A DNA stretch of 64,000 nt from Anthopleura xanthogrammica (GCA_964019055.1 OZ025222.1:5638746-5702745); one strand, 5' to 3'; counted from the first letter of the stretch, positions 34,419 to 44,339 are shown. The notes: generated by a model from the sequence alone, not told the origin. Numbers and translations are program-made.

Positions 34419-34696
34419 GCATCTTCGTAAACATTCTTTACTAGCTCTTCATATGATTTGAGATCGAGGTTGTTGACAACTCTCAGTTCCTTGAACTCGT
34501 CGTCTGATACTAGTATTTCATATTCCTCAGAAATGATGTAGAAATCATTAAAAGCGTGTTCCAGGTCAAGAACTAAGCGGTTAAGACTGTCCGAGTCTTC
34601 TTCTCGGCGAATGGCTCCCGTTAGACGTCTTGCACAAAGACTTACGGCTTGTTTCGCTCTGCTTCTTTCGTTCTTCTTTTCTAGCACGGTTTCCAT
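34419..34696 (-). pseudogene. BEL gag, N-terminal part
   Basis: About 92 codons from METVLEKKNERSRAKQAVSL to KSYEELVKNVYEDA, a basic then acidic helical region as expected at the front of BEL gag. It starts 28 bases inside the 5' LTR. The frame runs on into the end of the 9-kb transposon, borrowing PPEIIEA and a stop from it. Confidence 0.75.
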
Positions 34697-34724
34697 GACT
34701 TCCAATAGTCCAAAGATGTTTTAC

Positions 34725-35039
34725 TGTACTCGTTTAGAGCTGTTAGAGCCGCCAGTCGTTTAACGCACAAAATCTTTATTTAGAGATTCTTACACAGTGT
34801 TAAAACCTACAAAATTTATCTAAAGTTATCATCGATGAAAGTATCTTGAAATTTGCAAACAATTTGTACTTACATCCTGGCATCTTCTATTAAAAAACGA
34901 TGTGAAAAAACAAATACAAATACTTATGTGGCGGCCATGAGGTCTTCTTCCATGCGCAAAGACTCATGGGATCACACGCGCCACAGGAAACCCAAACAAA
35001 ATGATCGCACGACTTTTTAACTATATTTATACCAATACA
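34725..35039 (-). repeat. BEL 5' LTR
   Basis: Matches 19215-19529 with about three substitutions. TATA-like ATAAATATAG and polyadenylation signal AATAAA are both present on minus. I did not find a convincing tRNA primer site immediately inside it. Confidence 0.9.
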
Positions 35040-35044
35040 ATCAC
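35040..35044. other. BEL target duplication ATCAC, right copy
   Basis: Matches 19210-19214; see the element entry. Confidence 0.85.
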
Positions 35045-35962
35045 AAGGCATTGGCAGGTTCTCCATCTCTTGATTGCTGTGGTATTTTTTTGAGTCCTTT
35101 CTAGGCACTGAAGAGGAGTGCCATGACCAACACCTATTCCTATTAAAAGAAATTTACATATAAATATATAACTTACATCATATTATATAGCTCAAAAGGA
35201 ACAATGTAAAAGACATAACAAGGATCAACACGATTACTCTCAAGGTTCGTGGCATCGGTGTGTCAAACTGAATTTAGACCACGCATTACTGACATATTTT
35301 TAAGTATATGTTAAATATTTATACAAACTTTCGAAGCCAGCTAGGTTTTATTTTGTGCTTACTCTCCGCTTTTAAGGAACATAAAAGAAAAGATTATTCA
35401 ACCCTTTTTTTTAAACTTATCAAAAGGTTTACTTATTGATGACTGAAATTAAACCGTGTTGGGCCTCATCATGAATTTAGTTTTTGAAGTCGTGTATGTC
35501 CTGAGTGACATAGCGCATAAATAGCGGTGCGGTCAGAGTGCCCATCTTTGGGTTTTAAAACTATTAGTCAAAGATAAAGTGTTGTCGTATTGTCGTATTT
35601 TCTGCTATAACTTTAAAATCGTTGTTAAAAAAATAAATGATAATATATTAAAAACCTTCACTGTAACGATACGAGCGTAAATATTTTCAACTGTTCAATA
35701 GAGACTGAGTGACCCGCTCACGAGGTTAACAGTGCCTCCAGTTTTTACTTAAATTCACCAATTCATCGGTCTTACCTGCAAATGAATGGATGTTGCAAGC
35801 AGCTTTGCCGGTCGGAGCAGTGAAATACGTAATTTGCCTTGCAGACTTTCTAATGGTCTCAATCAGTCGCGATTTGCCAGTTCCTGCTTCTCCAGCAACG
35901 AAAACATTGAAGCCGGCGAGGACAAGCTCAAGAGCTTTCCCCTGGTCTTGGTCCAAATCCAT
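35045..35962 (-). CDS. PIF1-like: PIF1-family helicase, 5' part with Walker A
   Basis: Exon 1 (35962-35776) starts MDLDQDQGKALELVLAGFNV and contains Walker A (VAGEAGTGKS) and motif Ia (FTAPTGKAA). It ends HSFAG at a CAG|GTAAGA donor. Exon 2 starts at 35139 after an AATAG acceptor (phase 1 to phase 1) and runs to 35045, where the BEL duplication and LTR begin. The remaining helicase is at 19214-17787. The 187 plus 95 bases here are a multiple of three, so the join to the distal part keeps frame with no stop. The intron is 636 bases. The start codon lies about 50 bases inside the inner edge of the right terminal repeat, so its promoter is probably in the repeat. Confidence 0.85.
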
Positions 35963-36015
35963 GTCACATTATTTAAATAGTGTGACACGAGAAAAAAACA
36001 CTCAGTATACTATAG

Positions 36016-36612
36016 TAGTCAGGCTAGTCGCAATATGGTTTGGATTGTTTATGGACCCAAAGGTCAAAGTCAGTTTGGTGATTTGTGCTCCTGAAATTTC
36101 TTTAGTTTCAAAATACGTTTGAAATTACGACCGCCCGAGTTCAGGCGAAGATTACCGAAACGGGTTCGCCAGTGGTTCGTTTGCTTACGTTGGTGCTGGA
36201 TCTGTCATCGGTGTGTAAACAGAGTGCCACCGTACCTGCCAAAATAATTGGATTAAGCGAGCAGACGGGAGGACAATGGAAAGCTGGTTCGTTGCCTACC
36301 CCGGTACTTTTAATGCTACTGAAGGTGAATTTGATTAACTATATTAACGATCCGGCGGTTAAGTATTACTGACGTAACGAACATCGCGCGGTCGCGTTGC
36401 TGTTGTAACATACAGAGCCAAGTACGAAACGGCCGTTACTGGAGTAAGTACAAATCGGTTATTCAAACCCCTTGACCTTTGGAGGAAAACTACATTCTAG
36501 CAGCAAAGGAACACAAATACAAGATAAGTAAAAAAGTATAACGTTCATTTGATTCAAATAATAGGGGAAAAACTATAGAAATCCAACAACTTTTGGTGTC
36601 CTAGTGCCCTTG
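36016..36612. repeat. Right terminal inverted repeat of the P-like element
   Basis: Reverse-complement copy of 10332-10963, ending GTCCTAGTGCCCTTG. It is about 35 bases shorter because of the indel noted for the left copy. Confidence 0.9.
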
Positions 36613-36619
36613 TGTGGAC
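36613..36619. other. 7-bp target site duplication, right copy
   Basis: TGTGGAC, identical to 10325-10331. Confidence 0.8.
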
Positions 36620-37980
36620 AAGATGTTAGTGCAATATGACATTGATTGTAATTAATATGCAGAAAAATACACTTCATATTTCTAATGCAAAAAATGTGTT
36701 GCAGATGGGACACATATATATGTCCTTATATAATTATGTTACAGCTGTCTCCATATTGATTTTAATAGTATATAATGAATATAACAATAACTGTATAGAC
36801 ATATAACAGTGAAAATTGACTATATTAGTGTTCATTATAAGAAATGTTTTTTTCAATTTAGACAACTTCAAATATGACATTGACTGTATTATATAGGACG
36901 TCACTTTGCACTTCATTAATGATCATTAGGAAAATTTGCATTTGATTTTTTTGCTTTTATAAAACATTTTTGAACTATTTTTCTGATCCTGTCTGGAACT
37001 GCATGTCTTCTGATATAAACTAAAGTAGCCAAACAATCGAGTGTGCATATAGCATCTCAAGTATTTTAAAAATCAATGTGATTCATGATCTGCATTTTTA
37101 GAATTGTACAAATCGTAAACATTGTGTATCTAAAAAGTATTTTGGCAATCACATAGGCATTGCATGAAAAGATTTACAATTCATTTGGTATTGTTTTATT
37201 TGTATAAATGTGTATTAAATATAATACCTTTCTGCAACTAGAGTACATTCAGTAACAGTGTGAAACACTATAATTACTAAATTGTGCAAAATAGTGCTAG
37301 TTGAACAATAGAAAACAATAGAATTAATTAGCATAAAATAGTACAAAATAGTATTTATGCTAATGTTTCACGCTTTTATTAAATTAATGCACTCTAATGT
37401 AGCATAATTATACAATAAATATGCATATATAAATAAGAATAAATAACAAAAATCATGATTGACCATTTCTTAGTATATACTCTATACTAATATAATTGTT
37501 GAAAATTATCTCCAACATGTGTACAAATAATATATAAGTTGATAAAAGTCATGTTTAAAGGAACTTGATATGATTGCATGTGCATGTCTACAATTTTCAG
37601 ACATAATTACATAATCGATCATATACAAATATTCCAATTGCTATATATTAATTATACAATAACAAATCATCAGGTATAAGTTTCAAAATACAAGAAGTTA
37701 AAAGAAAATATATTGTCTAATACATTGTTTCTGATATAAATATTGTTGGAAAAACAAAGACAAATATAGAACTTTACCTTGAATAAAAAGATATCAATTA
37801 ATTATGATGAAGAGCCTATATGTAAACTGCTACTGGCTGCATGTGTAGACATCACCACATTGTATAGTATATATATATATAATTCAATGCCATAAGTATA
37901 TTATTATAGTTGATGTTGATTCCATTTAATTCACACTGTCAGTCAGTTACTATATATGCATTCTTTTAATCGGAATTTAT
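36620..37980 (+). mobile_element. Harbinger interior, right side
   Basis: AT-rich sequence continuing the target interrupted at 10331. The HARBI1 frame, carried across the duplication, reads on for about ten codons to a TAA near 36655. The rest has no coding signal. Confidence 0.45.
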
Positions 37981-38110
37981 TTATTCTTCTAATTTTTGTA
38001 GCTTTTTTTCGAAATATAGTATTTGTAGTTCAAGCTTTCTTTTTTTTAACTTCTTGTTGATCTGTTGAGCTTTAAGAGCCTGGAACTGCTCTCGAAGGAC
38101 ATCAGCCGAA
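37981..38110 (-). pseudogene. Coiled-coil fragment, possible Harbinger Myb-like partner end
   Basis: About 40 residues, VLREQFQALKAQQINKKLKK followed by RKLELQILYFEKKLQKLEE and a stop. This resembles the leucine and lysine-rich C terminus of Myb/SANT-like proteins encoded convergently with HARBI1. The DNA-binding part is missing; upstream sequence changes character near 38.1 kb. Assignment is by position and composition only. Confidence 0.35.
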
Positions 38111-38216
38111 CACAACACCCGAACACCCGCAGCCCAGTGGATTAGGAATAAATCAAAAGCACAAAAGAATATCATGAAGTATGTACTTCCCATATGTACT
38201 TCCCATATGCGAGCAG

Positions 38217-38945
38217 CTAGAGAATGTACAGGGATGCAGAATTTATTTGATGCGCTTTTCTCGTTCTTGTGATGTGCTTAGTGGAGATGAAAGAGTCGGC
38301 AACACCAGGGGCTGCAACACCAGCATTTACCAAGACAGTTGTCCAACCACTTGTATCAAGCCATTTACCTAATGTTCTTAGCATTGCCAGTTCAATATGC
38401 AAGCCTCCAAACATTATCAACAACTTGTATTCTCCATGTGTGTGGGGCCATCGCCATTGGATCTGTTTCGCACGAGCAAATAATGGCTGGTCCACAGCGA
38501 TAACGGAAGTCTGTCCTGAATTTACCAGCTCTACTGCAGAGCGGATGACATTCATACTGTGCAGAATCGTTGGTGCAGAGTGTGTGTTTTCTAGAAAAAG
38601 TGGCATCATTGAAGTAACAGCTGGTTTATAGTCTAGTTGAGGTTCGCTGGATGCATGGTAAGCAGCCCATGAAAAACTATCATCTGAATCGAGTTTCTCT
38701 TTTCCTATCAGTTCCTTTACATTGTCGAGCCACTGTACTTCCTTCTTGTAGCCAAAGTCCTTCTCATCAACATGCGGAGGAGGAAACAGGTCTCGCTCTA
38801 TTAAAACTACTGGCTGGACATCAGTGAATTGCGATAGTAGCGAGGAAACTTTCCTTTCTTTCTGAGAATTTCCATCTACGACAGTCACTTCCCTAACAGT
38901 CCCTGGCGATTGCTTTGTCGGGTGTTGGATGAGAGACATAGCAGC
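38217..38945 (-). pseudogene. Uncharacterised repeated-family protein, C-terminal part
   Basis: A minus-strand frame from about VREVTVVDGNSQKERKVSSL to INSASLYIL. Characteristic stretches are AVDQPLFARAKQIQWRWPHT, GEYKLLIMFGGLHIELAMLR, and HITRTRKAHQ. I recognise this pattern as a family present in many copies in cnidarian and some fish genomes, without a known function. It probably belongs to a mobile element. The beginning is cut by the Ngaro element at about 38945; a cysteine-rich stretch at 41546-41403 may be the family N terminus. Confidence 0.5.
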
Positions 38946-39388
38946 TGGTACGTAGCTGTAATTTCGCCAATTCTCGAAAAAGTGGAAAAAGCAAACAAGC
39001 ACATTGCCTTAAATAAGCTTTTATCATAAAGTGATATGGACATGGAATCGACTGCTTGAACTATTCTATGCAATATAGGTAATGTGATTGGTAAACGGCA
39101 GTCCAAACGCAAATTGACCTTTCCATAACCTTTTAACATTTGGACATTGAAAAACACTTTTGTAGGATCTACAAAACCCGACAACTTGCAACAGCTCAAC
39201 ACCAACTTGCGAACAAAAATCATGAGCTGTTTGTCTTTACAAGATTGTTTGTTTATGACATGTACCAAAGCCTCATTTTCAGTAAATAATAATATACACC
39301 GATTCTTCATTTCGTCTCCCCATAAAAACAAACTAAGGACAATAGGGTAAAACTCTAAAAAAGCAATATTGTATGATGTCCACTCCAC
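38900..39388 (-). pseudogene. Ngaro/DIRS RNase H and tyrosine recombinase, deleted
   Basis: RNase H comes first (NIAFLEFYPIVLSLFLWGDE, then CILLFTENEALVHVINKQSC). It is fused directly to the front of a tyrosine recombinase (VDPTKVFFNVQMLKGYGKVN, LPITLPILHRIVQAV, FKAMCLFAFSTFSRIGEITA). The arginine of RIGE is the first catalytic arginine; the later catalytic histidine, arginine and tyrosine are absent. The fused junction after LSCCKLS suggests an internal deletion. Between 39388 and 39608 the same element continues with frameshifts (KSPFYYIRLNKEAKADLKVW). In intact elements the recombinase inserts circular cDNA. Confidence 0.7.
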
Positions 39389-41040
39389 TGGCCAAGCCCC
39401 ATAGCACCATTTGGAACCAAAAACAGCACCAAAACCTAAGGCCCCTGAGGCATCCGTATTAGGTTCAAATACTCAGAATTATACCATCGGTCCTCAAGAA
39501 AAAAGGATTTACAATTATATTCAGCAAGAAAATCCCCCACACCTTTAAGTCTGCTTTTGCTTCTTTGTTAAGACGAATGTAATAGAAAGGGGATTTGATG
39601 CCAATTGTCAGGTCTTGCCAATTGTTATTAGTCTGCGAAGAAACGCACGCCCCGGGACAATAACTGAACAAGCAAAATTTAAAAGCCCAACTAAAGACTG
39701 AACCTCTTTGAGAGTAACCTTTTTTCTCCTCGTAAAATCAGTAATGATATGTTTACATTTGTTAATCTTATCTACAGGCAATCTAGCCTCAGAATTGATA
39801 ACATCTAATTCAATTCCAACAAAAGACAAAACTGTATTGGTGCCAAATGTTTTTTCTGGTGCTATGGGAACTCCCAGATAATGACATAAATCCACCAACA
39901 ATGTCATCTGTCTTTGACATAAATCATAAGTAGGAGCAACAATAAAAAAGTCATCAAGAACATGAACTAAATGATTGATTTTCAGTTTATCGCGGGCAAT
40001 CCATTCCAGTGCAGAGCTAAATAATTCAAATGTACTACAGGAGCTGGAGCAGCCCATGGGCATGCACTTATCATAATAATATTTTCCTTTCCATGACATA
40101 CCAAGGACATTATAGTCGTGAGGGTGGATAGGTATTATCCGAAAAGCACTTTTTATGTCAGTTTTAGCCATAAAACAGCCCTTGCCGACCATTTTAATTA
40201 AATGAATAGCATCAGAAATGGTTGCATAATGCACACTAGAAAAATCAGCAGGAATACCGTCATTTACTGAAGAACCCCGCGGGAAAGACAAATGGTGAAT
40301 CATACGAAATTCACCAGGTGCCTTCTTAGGAACAACACCAAGTGGAGACACGATAAAAGGTGAAAATGGTGGGTCAAAGAAATGAGACCCCTCGCACTTG
40401 TAACATTGGTGTTTGTAAGCACACCCACTGCAGTCCATCCCCTTACTGAATTTAAAACAATACCCAAAAGGCTTTCTTTCTAAACGAATTTGCGTATTGG
40501 ATTGGTATCGGGTATTGTTTTGATTTGGTCGTGGAACTCTAGGGGATGGAAACTGCTGTGAGCGCATCCACAATTCCCAATGAACACAATCCCATTGAAA
40601 AGAAGTTGTCTGAGATTGTCGTAAAAAACGAAAATTCTCATCATAGAATTTCCAGTTGTGCCCCATGGCAGCCAAATCCTGTACAACCTCCCCATACTTC
40701 ATGAGGGCAGGGGCCTCAGTTTGGAATTTGCAACAATACACACCCACAAAAACATGAAAACTATGAAGCCAAGATTCTATAGACAAAAACTTTCTTGGTT
40801 TGGAAACAGGCTCGAGGCTGATTGCGGGACTTCCTTGGGACGTACTTATTGAAAGTTGGAATTTGTCTTCCACGATGGAATTATTCAACAACAGTGGCTG
40901 GCCTTGCGTATCATAACCCCTACTTATGTCCCGAGACAAACGCTTAACGAATGAATGCCCTAAAATAAGCACTTTAGGCACCCTGCTAGCTATAATAAAA
41001 GCGATCTTAAGTCCTATTTGTTCTGAAATCAAAACCCCTC
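38945..41040 (-). mobile_element. Ngaro/DIRS-type tyrosine-recombinase retrotransposon, degenerate
   Basis: Minus-strand order: SGNH-type esterase start, gag, reverse transcriptase, RNase H, tyrosine recombinase. This order and the recombinase in place of an integrase identify a Ngaro/DIRS element. Terminal split repeats were not found. Several deletions and frameshifts make it non-functional. It appears to sit inside a member of the uncharacterised family at 38217 and 41403. Confidence 0.7.
39608..41032 (-). pseudogene. Ngaro/DIRS SGNH-gag-reverse transcriptase fusion
   Basis: A 474-codon frame with three pieces. Residues about 18-35 show KVLILGHSFVKRL, the first block of an SGNH/GDSL esterase, cut short. 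From about 80 comes a DIRS-type gag (IESWLHSFHVFVGVYCCKFQ, HWELWMRS) and a cysteine cluster (FGYCFKFSKGMDCSGCAYKH). Then PLGVVPKKAPGEFRMIHHLS begins the reverse transcriptase, with its first catalytic aspartate in AKTDIKSAFR and the box LDDF. The direct fusion of gag to reverse transcriptase and the tiny esterase piece point to two internal deletions that kept frame. It ends where the frame breaks at 39608. Confidence 0.75.
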
Positions 41041-41402
41041 GTGGCGACGCGCTCGACTAACAAAAGTAGTCCAAATTAACTTATTAAAAGAAAAAATAAT
41101 TAAGGGCCAACTTAACAATTAAGTAATCAAGCGTAACAAAGGGTTAAGGCCAACTAAAACAGTAAACTTACCAAATAATGGCGAAGAGCAAAAATATTCC
41201 AAACGTTCTTGCTGAATAGTAGCGTGGAATGATGCTGTCACTGTATCACGTGTACACCCCAATCCCCAAGGGGGGTTACACAATTGACTTCCTCTTGACC
41301 CCATCGCATTAGCATAATGTTACATAACACATTAAAAACACACTAAACTATTGTTTAAATTTAAAAAACACAGGGATTCCATGAAACCATAAAAATACGA
41401 TT

Positions 41403-41546
41403 TGCTGGCAAATATTTCATATATCCCGCCCCCACATCACTTCTTATCGAATTTGCAGGACATTGCAAGGGCTCGTTAGTTTGTAGTTGACAAATCACAC
41501 AAAGTTCCCAATTCACAGGTACTTGCAACTGAGTAGAAAAATTAGC
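41403..41546 (-). pseudogene. Cysteine-rich N-terminal fragment of the uncharacterised family
   Basis: Encodes MANFSTQLQVPVNWELCVIC, then NEPLQCPANSIRSDVGAGYM. The CxxC and the CPANS motif are, from memory, the start of the same multicopy family whose C terminus is at 38217-38945, on the same strand beyond the Ngaro element. The link is inferred. Confidence 0.35.
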
Positions 41547-41599
41547 CATCACAATAATCTTCAAAATACATGAAAAATTGAAAAACCAATTAGAGCATA

Positions 41600-42900
41600 A
41601 GGCACAATCTTATACATTACGTATCAATAAAACTGTATAATTTACCAATATTTCAGCAAAAAGTGTCTTAATTTTCTATTAGTGTGATTAATAAACAATT
41701 TAAAAGCTTTATGATCGATGAGAGCAAATTTTAAGGCTATAAAAAAAGCAAAACCTTACAGTTATCGTAGAGAAGAATAGCACTTACCTTGCAACTAAGC
41801 AATCCGCCACCTTGAATAACGAGTGGACTTTGCACTAAAATGGCAAACCGCTGAAATTTTCTCAGAAAAAAAGAGTTTTCAAAAAATGAAAAAAAATTGT
41901 TTTCCATTTCGGTTTGAAGAAGAAAAATTCAAATCATACAATCTCTCATAATTTACTGTTTTTTTAAGTTTTGGAGATTGCGAGATACCATAGGCATACC
42001 AAGCATTTAACCCCTAATCACGTGGTCAATAACATGATAACCCATAAAACGCTTTATTAATTAAAAACAATCCTTACACAATGTTTTCTATCTGTTTTCA
42101 GCATTATTTAGCTTCAAAAATCCCTAAAAACGTATTTTTTTGTTCAGCCTTGTTTCCATGCTGTGGAGATTTTTGACATGCGCATTACAGAAAAAGTATG
42201 CCATATAACAGATGCCTCCATATCACAGATGCCTTCATATCACAAATTAACAAGCACATCGAAATAAGTATTTGTGCCAAGTTTCATGCTTTTATCACAA
42301 AACGAACAATTTTGATAATTTATGTTGTTTAACGGCTGGACTATTAAAGAAAAAATCAAAACTAACAACTCTAGTACATGGTTCCTTGAATGTTTTGACA
42401 GAGAAAAAAGTTGAGTAGTTTCATTCTAAGTTGCGAATGTAAGTTATCGAAAGAAAGATACATGGACTTAAATTGACTCTCGAATTTACCTAAGCTCTTT
42501 GTGTTATTATTTCAACAACCAAAAGAACTACTTGATTAAACTACTGCATGTTCGAAGTGAAATGTCATTTTTTAAGGTGTTATCTGATTGGTCGCTTTTG
42601 TTCAATGGCCCGAATTAGTGTGTCCGCACTGTAATAACCAGGGTTAAAACTTGTTAAAAACCCTAAATGTCACTGAAGAGAGGCAATATCGAACACATGC
42701 CTGATGCATGTATCTGATGATGTTTATGAATTTTGCATACTACTTGATAAAGAGAGGCTGTCTCATTTAACAACTGGCATGTTTCAAATATATGGTGATG
42801 ATGTTGTAGAAGTTGCAAAAATGGCAATGGAATATTTTGGAACCACACTTTAGATTATTATATCCCATTGACCCCAGTTCATTCCTCAATTCAAGACTAA
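41600..42900. other. No gene seen
   Basis: AT-rich region with short frames only; nothing recognised. Confidence 0.5.
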
Positions 42901-42907
42901 TTGACCA

Positions 42908-43093
42908 TTGATAACCATATTGGTTAAGAATGGGTTTATTTGGCTAAATAGGTTTATTAACCTAGATCTCAATCATTTTGATATAAAAAAGTTTGTAAAG
43001 AAGGAGATAATAAGTTTTAAGGACATTTGGGATTGTACAGACGGTCCAAATTGGAACTCGATTAAAGCTAAAGGAAAGTGGTTTGATTCCTAG
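42908..43093 (+). pseudogene. Unrecognised coding fragment next to the CACTA end
   Basis: A 61-codon frame with tryptophans and aromatic residues well spaced (WLNRFINLDLNHFDIKKFVK, FKDIWDCTDGPNWNSIKAKG, ending KWFDS). It looks like the end of a real protein rather than chance, but I cannot name it. The stop is about 28 bases before the proposed CACTA terminus. Confidence 0.3.
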
Positions 43094-43169
43094 TATTTTA
43101 CATGGAGAGGTATAATATCGGCACTACCACGTAACTGAAAACCAATTCTAAAAAATGCTCACACAGGGC

Positions 43170-43520
43170 AAAATAACAAATTTAAGTTGCATTAAAGGAC
43201 TATTAAAGTCAATTTAATGGGGTATTTAAGTTAAGTTTAATTTTTTCATTAAATTCATTAAGTATAAGTTTCCTGAGCTTTATTGTTGTATTTAAATCTC
43301 TTTAATGAAGTGTTTTCTCTACCTTCTTAAATTCACTTAATTTCGTTATTTCTGTGTTTAAAGACCTTAACTTGCTCCCTTAAAGTTTACTTAAATATTG
43401 GTTTTATAGTCTTTAATATGTTTTAAAGTATCATGAAATGTGTATTCAGTAGCCTTTCATTATTTTACCTAAAGATTGGTTTTATTTGACTTTACAGAAC
43501 ATGTAAGGTTAATTTTATTT
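43170..43520. repeat. TTAAAG-rich subterminal region
   Basis: Degenerate repeats of TTTAATGAAG, TTAAAG and their complements every 15-30 bases. It lies between the CACTA-like end and the CGTAAA array. Confidence 0.5.
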
Positions 43521-43674
43521 CACTTTATTCAATAATAGAGAGCAACATTGTTTTTACTGGTTACTGCTTTCTATACATTGAATCATGCATTTTCATCGAC
43601 TCATCGATCATTCATAAACTTCATTTGTGGTATACATTTAGTTGTATTTAGTAACTCTTGTCTTGCACAGGACC

Positions 43675-43856
43675 AAAATTCAGATTTACGAAGGCGTAAA
43701 TGCAACGTAAGGCTGCCGTAAAGAATACGTTTACGCCCCTTTAATCTTTGTTTACGGTTCGTAAATGTTAGCTTTACGCTAGCCTTACGGCTATACTTAA
43801 ACATGGCTTAATGGAACACTTAACGCCGTAGTTAATGACAACGTAAAGGTGTCGTA
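43675..43856. repeat. Palindromic TTTACG/CGTAAA motifs
   Basis: The hexamer CGTAAA and its complement TTTACG, with close variants, occur a dozen or so times in both orientations, for example GGCGTAAATGCAACGTAAGG and TTTACGCTAGCCTTACGG. They lead into the 53-base array that carries the same motif. Confidence 0.65.
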
Positions 43857-44333
43857 AAGTTCGAGTTTACATGCCATCACTCAATGTAAAGTTGTTGTAA
43901 ATACCCGGAAAGTTTGAGTTTACATGCCATCACTCAACGTAAAGTTGTCGTCAATACCCGGAAAGTTTGAGTTTACATGCCTTCACTCAACGTAAAATTG
44001 TCGTAAATACCCGGAAAATTTGAGTTTACATTCCTTCACTCGACGTAAAGTTGTCATAAATACCTGGAAAGTTTGAGTTTACATGCCATCACTCAACGTA
44101 AATGTGTCGTAAATACCCGGAAAGTTTGAGTTTACATGCCTTCACTCCACGTAAAGTTGTCGTAAATATCCGGAAAGTTTGAGTTTACATGCCATCACTC
44201 AACGTAAAGTTGTCGTAAATATCCGGAAAGTTTGAGTTTAAATGCCCTCACTCAACGTAAAGTTGTCGTAAATATCCGGAAAGTTTAAGTTTACCTGCCA
44301 TCACTCAACGTTAGGGTGTCGTAAATACACGCA
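43857..44333. repeat. 53-bp minisatellite, nine copies
   Basis: Unit: AAAGTTTGAGTTTACATGCC, ATCACTCAACGTAAAGTTGTCG, TAAATACCCGG. Copies differ by few bases (ATC/TTC, AACG/GACG, CCC/TCC), with the last more diverged. Each holds one TTTACA and two CGTAAA-like motifs, so it may be a multiplied transposase binding site. Confidence 0.9.
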
Positions 44334-44339
44334 AAAAGT

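Larger units (their letters stand above)
19215..35039 (-). mobile_element. BEL/Pao LTR retrotransposon, interrupted
   Basis: Two 315-base LTRs in the same orientation bound the element, and both outer edges carry ATCAC. Read on minus, the order is 5' LTR (35039-34725), start of gag (34696-34419), a 9.0-kb DNA transposon, rest of gag, protease, reverse transcriptase, RNase H, integrase, and 3' LTR (19529-19215). Without the inserted transposon it would be about 6.8 kb, a normal size for the family. The two LTRs differ at only about three positions, so insertion was recent, yet the internal frames carry two or more breaks. It sits inside the PIF1 gene of the P-like element. Confidence 0.9.
10332..36612 (+). 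mobile_element. P-like DNA transposon carrying a PIF1 helicase, 26.3 kb with nested insertions
   Basis: A single insertion bounded by long terminal inverted repeats (10332-10963 and 36016-36612) and the exact duplication TGTGGAC. Without the BEL element nested inside, it would be about 10.4 kb. It encodes a spliced transposase on the plus strand (11.2-15.0 kb) and, convergent to it on the minus strand, a PIF1-family helicase followed by an accessory gene (36.0-15.5 kb apart from the insertion). It was inserted into the end of the HARBI1 frame. P elements normally make 8-base duplications; here I see seven exact bases. Assignment to the P superfamily rests on the transposase alone. Carriage of a helicase could mean the element replicates as it moves, which is inference. 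Confidence 0.7.

Noticed and set aside
34890..35108. Frame across the LTR edge (MPRKDSKKYHSNQEMENLPM)
   Set aside because: It is an off-frame reading of PIF1 exon 2 running into the BEL LTR.
10332..36612. Interpretation of the 26-kb unit as a Polinton or Helitron because of its helicase and length
   Set aside because: No polymerase, capsid, integrase or Rep domain lies inside, and the internal bulk is a nested retrotransposon; terminal inverted repeats exclude a Helitron.
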